Assembly: GCF_019320115.1 (NCBI RefSeq)
Contig: NC_089582.1
Span: forward strand, 117,698,657-117,762,656
DNA length: 64,000 nucleotides
Source of the DNA: Miscanthus floridulus
Taxonomy: Eukaryota; Streptophyta; Magnoliopsida; Poales; Poaceae
Direction: 5' to 3'
This document shows positions 57,000-64,000 of this stretch, piece by piece; positions within the stretch are counted from its first letter, which is position 1; the number at the start of each line of letters is the position of its first letter. The notes below the pieces were generated by a model. That model saw only the letters and a list, made by a program, of their open reading frames with translations, was not told the DNA's origin and ran no database searches. Made by a program: the position numbers and the translations under genes.

Positions 57000-57651
57000 A
57001 AAAAAAGAGGAAGACCTCTGCTTTTTAGAAAGCAACATAACAGGTTCACAGACTGGGGATACCAGTTTGAAAGAAAGGAACAAGCACACGCCAACATTCA
57101 AAGCCTATTACAAAGCTAAATTTCCACGACATCCGAAAGGAGGACATTGTTAGGCTTGAAGGTCTTGAGCCAGCTAGCGATGGAGTCCTTGATTTGCATG
57201 ATCCTGTCCTTGTCCTCCTTAAGCTTCACGCTCCATTTCTGCATCAGCGAAATTGCAATGTACATAACGTCAGTTGGCGCCTTTGGGATCATCTTTTCAA
57301 TAGCAATCTTATTCCTGGTAGTCCATAGAGCCCACACAAAACTTGAAAACAGGAAAATGATTAACCTGGCTGGGACAGGCCCCTTGCCTCTTTGCCAAGA
57401 ACCACAGAAATCTTCCCAGGAAGTAGGGTAAGATGACAACCGGAAGATTCCAGGAATGATTTCCCACACCAGTTTTGCCAAATACTCCTTTTGACAAGAT
57501 CCACTTAAAGAAGATATGGTCAATATTTTCGGAACACCCACAGAGACAACAGAGAGGGGAGCCCTTCCAACCCCTTTTGACAAGATTCACCGCAACTTGG
57601 AGCTTATTATTAAGTAACTGCCAAAGAAAAATTTTGATCTTCAAAGAGACT
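57000..57651 (-). mobile_element. L1-type LINE tail (right arm)
   Basis: Minus-strand copy of the 32204-32860 LINE end. The frame 57583-57116 matches the left-arm frame 32270-32737 with few changes (AEIFQLSSYP versus PGIFRLSSYP). The zinc motif LCCLCGCSENIDHIFFK is readable here. Cut at 57651 by the gypsy LTR. Confidence 0.88.
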
Positions 57652-58067
57652 TGTCGGTGTTTCGTACAAGCACCGGTAAGTAAATTTATAGTGATGCGCA
57701 TTAGGCCCGGATGATACCCTAAAGGACACAAGATTTATACTAGTTCGGGCTGAATGTCCCTACCTCCAGTCTGTTGCTGCTCGTGTTATTAGCACCGAAA
57801 ATAGTTCGTAGTAGGGGGTACAAACGGTCGAGAGAGGGACTAGTCCCAAGTCTCTGATGGAAGGGTCGAAAGGATGCCAAGAGCTTAGTAGCAGCTTGAC
57901 TGTGTGTGGTGTATTTCGTGTTGTCCAAAGTCCCTCCCTTTGTTGGAGGAAGCACATCCCCTTTTATAGATAAAGGGAACGGCTTTACAAGTGAGAGGGC
58001 AAGGGTGCGTATGCTACCCAACCTTGTTATTCACGTCTACCAAGCCTTGTAGTCCATTCCGGCGGGT
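57652..58067 (-). repeat. Gypsy LTR (Tat-type), cut by assembly gap
   Basis: Starts TGTCGGTGTTTCGTACAAGC on the plus strand (minus-strand end ...ACCGACA). The minus strand has a good TATA box, CTATAAAAGGGG (about 57957-57968), so the LTR reads right to left. Inserted in the right-arm LINE after agact (57647-57651); the left arm shows the uninterrupted LINE. The rest is lost in the N run. Confidence 0.75.
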
Positions 58068-58167
58068 NNNNNNNNNNNNNNNNNNNNNNNNNNNNNNNNN
58101 NNNNNNNNNNNNNNNNNNNNNNNNNNNNNNNNNNNNNNNNNNNNNNNNNNNNNNNNNNNNNNNNNNN
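58068..58167. other. Assembly gap of 100 N
   Basis: Exactly 100 Ns: a scaffold gap of unknown true size between two LTR sequences. Confidence 0.99.
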
Positions 58168-59481
58168 GCTTAGTGCGGTAGAAGTCAGGTGATTTCCTGT
58201 CACCTGCGAGCTTTAGGATGAGGTGGATCACGGTTGGCTATATTTGCTATCGTGGAAAAGAACCATGTGAATAATGAATTAAGACGGGGCATGGTCTTGT
58301 GTAGGTTTGAACATAGTGACTCCGTCTGAGTCATTTAAGGACCGATACGCTGTACGTCCTCATGTCATGTTGAACGCAGCCTAACACTTAGCTGGCTGGA
58401 TAAGTCGTTCCGACCGCGAAGCCTAGTAGCTCGATTCAGGCCGGGAACGCGAGCAGTGGCGGCACTCTGGAGGTAGTACGGATGTGTGGAGAGCCATTGG
58501 CAAAAGTCCAAGGCGGGTTAGAGTCCCGAACAACCTTGGCAGAGTGGTTCTCATAGAATGCCGATCTGTTTAGACCCGCGACTTCTGAATTGTACCAAAG
58601 GTGACTTGTTGCAACCCTGATGGGGGAAGCAGGGTTTGTGTTTAGGAATACCCCTCCAGCTGGATAGGAATCGATTCGAATCGCCATCTCTCCCGGATAG
58701 TGAGAACTTGACTGAGCAGCGGCAACGTAGATTCAATTAATTTAACGATATGGTTAAATGGATGATGATGATAAGGTTGCCACAATGAATACCTGATATG
58801 GTTATTAATGTTTGCACCTTAATAAAAATGATTGCTTAGTACAGGTGCTAATATAGATGACAGGATAATGGCTAAAAAGTCACTGCTAGTCAAGATAAGA
58901 GTTGATCATACTACTTATGCTTTTCTGCAAAAAGAAAGTGTCAGCCAGCTCCACTACATTAAGCTATGCATAATCTTTGGTGTCATTTGTTGGTTTTCGG
59001 CGGGTAAGTCTAGCTGAGTACATTCCTATACTCAGGGTTTATTCCCTCTTGTTGCAGATGACCTTCTATATCAGGGATTCTACAAGTATTGTCTCCACCC
59101 GGCGGGGGATGAAGACTAGATCATGGGCATGATCTCTTTTCTCTTATCTGAATGCTTTTGCAGTCTGTGATCAGCAAACCAGTATGTGTATTTGAACTCG
59201 GTGTGTGAGTTAAACTATTTGCTTCCGCATGTTCTACAAGACTTGTTTTGTAATAACGATGACTCTGTGATGGTGTAATCTATTTGCGAATGTCTGTGAA
59301 ATGTTGTAACGTACGATATGTTATGTTGAATTACTATGATCTTGGTTGTATGCAAGTTGGTTTGAAATCCTTCAAGATTTCGGTTGACTACCGGGTTTAT
59401 ATGGGCTCAAGTTCGAGAATTTGATCGTTCCGGCGATTGTTTTTGTACTTGTGCTCTTATAAATTGGTCGGTTCTGTGACA
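58168..59481. repeat. Gypsy-type LTR (different family)
   Basis: No gene. The right end GGTCGGTTCTGTGACA gives TGTCACAGAACCGACC on the minus strand, a common grass LTR start. It contains GAGTACATTCCTATACTCAGGG and other blocks shared with 8818-9650. The left end is lost in the gap. A truncated or solo LTR inserted in Tat-element DNA (pol resumes at 59482). Confidence 0.6.
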
Positions 59482-61035
59482 TGGTCGAGCTTCAATCCAT
59501 TTTGTAAACTTGTCAATGGTGACAAGTAGATAGGTGAAGCCCCCGGGTGCCTTTTTGAGTGGCCCAACCAGGTCAAGCCCCTAGACCATAAAGGGCCATG
59601 TGATGGGGATCATCTAGAGCGCCTAGGCCAGAAGGTGAATCTGTCGAGTGTAGTACTGACACCCTTCGCAGGTGCATACAACTTGCTCGGCGTCGGCTAC
59701 TGCGGCGGGCTAGTAGAAGCCCTGTCGAAATGCGTTTCCAACCAAGGTCCTTGGTGTAGCATGGTGACCGTAGACCCACCATGGATGTCGCTCAGTAGAA
59801 GTCTTCCCTGTTCGCTAGGGATGCAGAGCTGTAGGATCCCGATGTGGCTCTATTTGTAGAGCTCGCCTTCTATAAGAACAAAGGACTTGGCATAGCTTGA
59901 AAGCCGTCGGACTTCCGTCTTGTCTACCGGTAGAGTGCCACGGAGGAGGTAGTCGAGGTAAAGCGTTCTCCAGTCATCGAGGGGGTCGGGCTCTGCTGCT
60001 GGACCCTCTTCAAGCTCCATGACCTCAGGGTCAGTCAGAGCAGTTAGCGGGTCGACCCTCGAGGCCGGATCAGATGGGCCTTTGTCGGCCTGTTCCGACC
60101 CCACGTAGCGCACTGAGGGCTTGTGTTGATCACTGGCGAAGACACCCACCGAAACTGGCTCTTGGCTAGACGCTGCTTTCACGAGTGCATTGGCTGCTTC
60201 ATTGAGGCACCTTGGGTTGTGATTGAGCTTGAGGCCATCGAATCTACCCTCTAATCATCAGACTTCTTGGCAATATGCCACCATCTTGGTGTCGTGGTAG
60301 CTTGACTCCTTCATAACTTGGTCGACAACTAGCTGGGAGTCACCCCTGATGTCGAGGCATTGGATCCTAGCTCAATGGTGATTCGGAGGCCATTGAAGAG
60401 CGCTTTGTATTCTGCAGTATTGTTTGAAGAGGGGAAATGGAGCCAAACCATGTACCTCATGTGGACCCCAAGGGGTGATATGAAGACTAGTCCCATGCCA
60501 GCACCCTTTTCATCAGTGATCCGTCGAAGTACATCGTCCAGTACTCTTGATCGACGACTGCTGGTGGCATCTGGACTTCGGTCCACTCCACGATGAAGTC
60601 AGCCGGCACTTGGGATTTGATCACCGTTCGGGAGGCGTAAGTAATGCCCTGATCCATCAGCTCGAGCGCCCAGTTCGCGGTTCTTCCTATAGCATCCTAG
60701 CTATGGACAACCTTGCCGAGGGGGAACGACATCACGACTATCACAGGGTGTGACTCGAAGTAGTGGCGTAGCTTTCTTTTGGTGATGAGGATGGTGTAGA
60801 GGAGTTTCTAGATTTGGGAGTAGCGGGTTTTGGACTCCGATAATACCTTGCTAATGAAATATATAGGGTGCTATACCATGAAGGCATGCCCCTCTTCTTC
60901 CTGCTCTACTACTAAGGCGACGCTAACCACTTGCATGGTGGCCGCTATGTACATGAGGAGGGATTCTCCGTTGCTTGGGGGAACTAGGACCAGGGGTTTG
61001 GTTAGAAATTGCTTGACCATGTTGTCGACGAAATA
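59482..61035 (-). pseudogene. Tat-lineage gypsy pol: RNase H and integrase remnants
   Basis: Minus-strand reading, from 61035: FVDNMVKQFLTKPLVLVPPS, ALVVEQEEEGHAFMVQHPIY, FISKVLSESKTRYSQIQKLL (first RNase H), VIKSQVPADFIVEWTEVQMP, then KGAGMGLVFISPLGVHMRYM and SNNTAEYKALFNGLRI (second, archaeal-type RNase H that marks the Tat lineage). Then come the linker at 60182-59850 (DDWRTLYLDYLLRGTLPVDK) and the start of integrase (YKLY..., LVGPLKK-like WLGHSKRHPGASPTYL). Stops and frameshifts throughout. Cut on the right by a second Tat element and on the left by an LTR. Confidence 0.8.
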
Positions 61036-61493
61036 TGGTCGGCAGTCTACCTAGGGGTATGCCCAAGGTAGTAGATTGTCGGCAGACAGATGCGCAAGTC
61101 ACAAACAAGATGGTGACGCAAGACAGACATGAGGTTTTATCTAGGTTCGACCGCCAAGAAGGCGTAATACCTACGTCCTGTGTCTGATTGGTATTGCTGT
61201 ATGTCAATGAGAGATGTTTTTAGAGGGATCCCCTGCCCACCTTATATAGTCTGGGGGCAGGGTTACAGATCTGGAAACTAATCCTAGTTAGTTACAATTG
61301 CCATATGTGGCTGGATAAGGATTCCTATTCTAACCGACCAGGATCCTGCTTGATCGCCAAATCCGCCTTGACTCCTTGTGCGGGACTCCAACCAGGTTGG
61401 CTGGGCCGCACGTCGTCTTTCGAATGGACCTAACCCATCGATCCGAGCTGGCCCAAGCTTAGCCGTAAGGGTATAGTGGTTAATACCCCCACA
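61036..61493 (-). repeat. 3' LTR of a second Tat gypsy element
   Basis: Plus-strand ends TGGTCGGCAGTCTACC and AATACCCCCACA; on the minus strand TGTGGGGGTATT to CCGACCA. The minus strand has TATATAAGG (about 61241), supporting right-to-left reading. Inserted in the pol remnant of another Tat element. The left border could shift by a few bases. Confidence 0.75.
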
Positions 61494-61510
61494 GCTAGTC
61501 CCCAAGCACC
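61494..61510 (-). other. Polypurine tract next to the 3' LTR
   Basis: The minus strand reads GGTGCTTGGGGACTAGC directly before TGTGGGGG: the purine-rich primer site for plus-strand synthesis and the expected neighbour of a 3' LTR. Confidence 0.6.
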
Positions 61511-62034
61511 ATGTATTATGCTGCGACACGCCATTTCGACCTTCTCCGACAAGTTATGCCTGAGTCCTTGACATCTTTCGACCACCGTCGTTGCCGAAGA
61601 AATAGGTTGTCCGAAGAATGTATGGTGCTCTTAAGAAAAAAGAAAAAGATTTCTGTCCCGAGAAGTGTGCCCACTTGTATTTCTGAAAAGAAATGTAAGT
61701 GCATCTTGGAGCGTAGCATCTTTGATCATCAGAGGCGTAGTGGTCGAAAAACAAACACATTCACCGCAAGGTGAAGTGTGTCCACTTAGTCCCCGAGCCT
61801 GGTAGTAGGTGAAGTAGGCACATGGTGCCAGGGTCTAAAAAGAATTCCCAGTTAAGTTGAGTATCTAATCGTCGTACAGGCGATACAAGATGCACCGGCA
61901 GGTGCATCGTACCGATGTAGTCCTCGAGCTTGCTGGAAGGCGAAGTATGAGCCTTGTAGCAAGGTCTAAATAAATATCTCTCAACTGTATGTGAGTACAA
62001 ATCACATGTAGCCGAGGAGAACAATTCTCTGATC
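61511..62034. other. Tat element 3' non-coding region
   Basis: No gene. Contains short repeated phrases TAGTCC(C/T)CGAGC and AGGTGCATCGTACCGATG, typical of the long non-coding region between pol and 3' LTR in grass Tat elements. Confidence 0.55.
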
Positions 62035-62370
62035 AGTGGTCGGGATAGCCCCCGAGCACATCAATTGTCAGAGCAGTCCTCGAGCACATCAGTTGTCGGA
62101 GCAGTCCTCGAGCACGATAGTGGTCGGAGTAGTCCCTGAGCACGTTAGTGGTCGAAGCAGTCCTCGAGCACTTCAGTGGTCTGGGCGGTCCCCGAGCACA
62201 GCAGTGGTCTGGGCAGTCCCCGAGCACTTCAGTGGTCTGGGCGGTGCACGAGCATGGAAGTGGTCTGGGCAGTCCCCGAGCACAGCAGTGGTCTAGGCAG
62301 TCCCCGAGCACTTCAGTGGTCTGGGCGGTCCCAGAGCATGGCAGTGGTCTGGGCGGTCCCAGAGCATTGT
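62035..62370. repeat. 28-bp tandem repeat array (about 12 units)
   Basis: Unit agtggtctgggc(a/g)gtccc(c)gagca plus a variable 3-4 base end. The left units are more diverged (aattgtcagagcagtcctcg). The period is 28 bp, not a multiple of 3, so open frames over the array on both strands are artefacts of repetition, not genes. Confidence 0.92.
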
Positions 62371-62925
62371 AAGAGTCTGATCCATCCTTGAGCGTGAAAC
62401 AGGCATCAAAAACTCAAACGCCATTAATGTATTTATTCGGTGTATTTATTTATCTCTATTCTCTGCCAAGTCCAGTCTGACACGCCTGGTCAAAAAAGCA
62501 AATAGGTATAGTACATCATTCTGTCTTCTTACTCTTTTCTGGCAAACAGTCGCTTGACACCTGTATGGAGGTGCGTCAGTGTGGGCCCTCTTACACTATC
62601 AACGAAGAGGCGCGTACACTGGTAACGAAGGAGCGCGTTTATTGGCGTAGATTTCAAGGTTGTGTGAACAACCGTCTGCAGCGCGTGCGCACGACTCTCA
62701 ATAATCTCAGGCGAACAAAACAATGGAGCTCTTTGTTTTATATAATGTAGATCTGGTAAGTTACTCACACCGTTCCCCATTGTCATCCGCCGCCGCAACC
62801 TTCTTCTTTCTCCTGCCAAACCCTATTCCTCCAAAAATCATCGCCAATCCCCTCGCCACCGCATCCACCCCCTTAGTAAGGATAGACTAATGGTGAAGAG
62901 AGATGCCTAGAAGAAAGGCGGGGTC

Positions 62926-63959
62926 ATGGCGAAGGAATGGTGGAAGTCGCTGAGCAATGAGCAGACCATCGAGGACCTTGTCGCCATGGGAGTGCTCCAC
63001 AACAAGGCACTCGCGGGATGGCATGCGCCAGAAGGAGAAAGCTTCCCTGATCCACAACCAGGTGAGATTGTGGTTTTCGAAGACTTCTTCAAATGGGGTT
63101 TCGGGATTCCAGTGCACCCTTTCCTTCAGGGTCTCTGCTTGTACTACAAGATTGGGATTTGCAATCTACATCCCAACTCGATTCTCCTTATCTCCACCTT
63201 CATCCATCTCTGCGAGTCTTATGGTGGCTTCCAGCCCCATTTCGACCTCTTTCACCACCTGTTCTGTCTTCAAAAGAAAGGGAGCGGTGGCTCGAAGATA
63301 GTCGGAGGCGTCTACCTAAATCTGCGCGATGGCATGAAAGCACAATACTTGCACTGCCCCTAGAACACCTCGCTGGATGAGTGGTACAAGAAGTGGTTCT
63401 ACATCCGTGAAGAGCCAAACACCATCACCCTATGTGACGTGGGACTGATTTCAGAGAAGAAGAATAGCTGGACAGAGAAACCCGAGAACCTGGAGCAGAT
63501 CGCCGAACTGCTCGGGATGATCCCATGGGGAAAGCTAGATGGCCCAAGTGTGGTCGGGAACTTCATCAGCTGAAGGATCTAGCCTTGCCAGAAGAGGGTT
63601 CATCTAGGCTTTGAGTACCAAGGGAGCGATGATCCAACAAGGACCAGGAAGGAGCCGCTCGACAAGATGGAAATCAAGGCCAGGATTGGGGAGCTATTCA
63701 ACCTGGCCGATCCCAATTACGTCAGGCTGAACGACATCGAGCACGCCTTTAAGCTGGCTCAACCTCCCCCAAAGGTAAATGATGCCTCCTTTTAACTGTA
63801 GAGTCATGTTGTAACAAGAAATTGACTGTTGTCCCCGCTTTGTTTCGCAGTGTAATGGTCGTGACCGGGCAGTAGTGTTCGTGTCACCTCCCTCGGTGTA
63901 GATTGGCCGCAAGCTGCCAGCCCAACCGCCCAGACCAGCGCCAGGACCGACGATGTCCA
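62926..63959 (+). pseudogene. Antisense extra ORF of Tat element ('putative gypsy-type transposon' domain)
   Basis: The frame from the ATG at 62926 (MAKEWWKSLSNEQTIEDLVA) includes FEDFFKWGFGIPVHPFLQGL, CLYYKIGICNLHPNSILLIS, TFIHLCESYGGFQPHFDLFH and HHLFCLQKKGSGGSKIVGGV, ending at TAG 63361. The same frame continues after the stop (EWYKKWFYIREEPNTITLCD, EKPENLEQIAELLGMIPWGK), then after another stop near 63575 (KMEIKARIGELFNLADPNYV) to a likely splice donor at 63774. It matches the Transposase_28 ('gypsy type') family: extra ORFs lying antisense to pol in Tat retrotransposons. Function unknown. Broken here. An ATG at 62890 soon meets a TAG. Confidence 0.8.
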
Positions 63960-64000
63960 CTGGGCAGCACTCGAGACTATGGAGGATGCATCGACCAGAG

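Larger units (their letters stand above)
55312..57651 (-). repeat. Right arm of the 2.3-kb inverted repeat
   Basis: Inverted relative to 32204-34528. It starts at CACAGCCAACCGGACAATGG in CACTA-flanking DNA and is interrupted at 57651 by a gypsy LTR. It contains a hAT-like element, helicase fragment and LINE tail. Confidence 0.94.

Noticed and set aside
62035..62370. CRISPR-like array
   Set aside because: Head-to-tail 28-bp units without unique spacers, in a plant retrotransposon.
62033..62391. Overlapping ORFs on both strands with repeated SGLG/ARGL-type words
   Set aside because: Produced by a 28-bp tandem repeat, whose period is not a multiple of three; all frames look similar.

Overview
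This is plant nuclear DNA, almost certainly from a grass and probably an Andropogoneae-type genome (maize, sorghum or sugarcane relatives). Evidence: split genes with GT-AG introns, nested Opie/Ji-like copia (SIRE lineage) and Tat-lineage gypsy retrotransposons, an Au-type SINE, Stowaway, hAT and other small inverted-repeat elements, and a TILLER ANGLE CONTROL 1-like gene. All exon models below were read by eye from the sequence.

Layout. 1-7951: minus-strand copia element (pol, gag, primer binding site, 1.9-kb LTR) running off the left edge. 7957-9960: decayed LTR-like DNA. 10135-12187: decayed copy of the ESCRT-II gene SNF8/VPS22 with stops, a lost splice site and a frameshift. 12389-12720: 3' end of a LINE. 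12890-17346: Mutator-like element with ~130-bp inverted repeats and a broken MURA-type transposase; its right end lies about 110 bp before the start codon of an intact F-box/DUF295 gene (17458-18573). 19340-20942: 5'-truncated LINE with an 18-bp target-site duplication.

The centre is built from duplications. A direct segmental duplication (22399-30256 and 41521-47338) carries a three-exon gene for a predicted organelle coiled-coil membrane protein. Copy A is intact. Copy A' (about 26.2-27.7 kb) is an older tandem relic. Copy B has lost its start codon and is split by a hAT element. Each copy has private insertions whose empty site is kept in the other copy. Between them lie a SINE, a LINE, and an intact six-exon LisH-domain gene on the minus strand (35166-38430). 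There is also a transposon-like element with TAA duplications carrying a ClpX-like zinc-binding segment (39055-39986). Beyond copy B lies an intact TAC1-like gene (47785-49300), then a CACTA element (51987 to about 55311).

A large inverted repeat (about 32204-34528 and 55312-57651, 2.3 kb per arm, ~21 kb apart) encloses the LisH gene, copy B and TAC1. Each arm carries the same LINE tail, a piece of an SDE3-like RNA helicase and a hAT-like element. The right edge (57652-64000) is nested Tat gypsy DNA: one LTR beside a 100-N gap, a different LTR, minus-strand RNase H/integrase remnants, and a second Tat element whose 3' LTR, 28-bp repeat array and antisense ORF run off the window.

Apparently functional genes: the F-box/DUF295 gene, copy A, the LisH gene and TAC1. 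They do not form a pathway. I did not find a convincing new biological system. The most notable content is the duplication architecture around TAC1, the captured ClpX segment and the duplicated helicase fragment.
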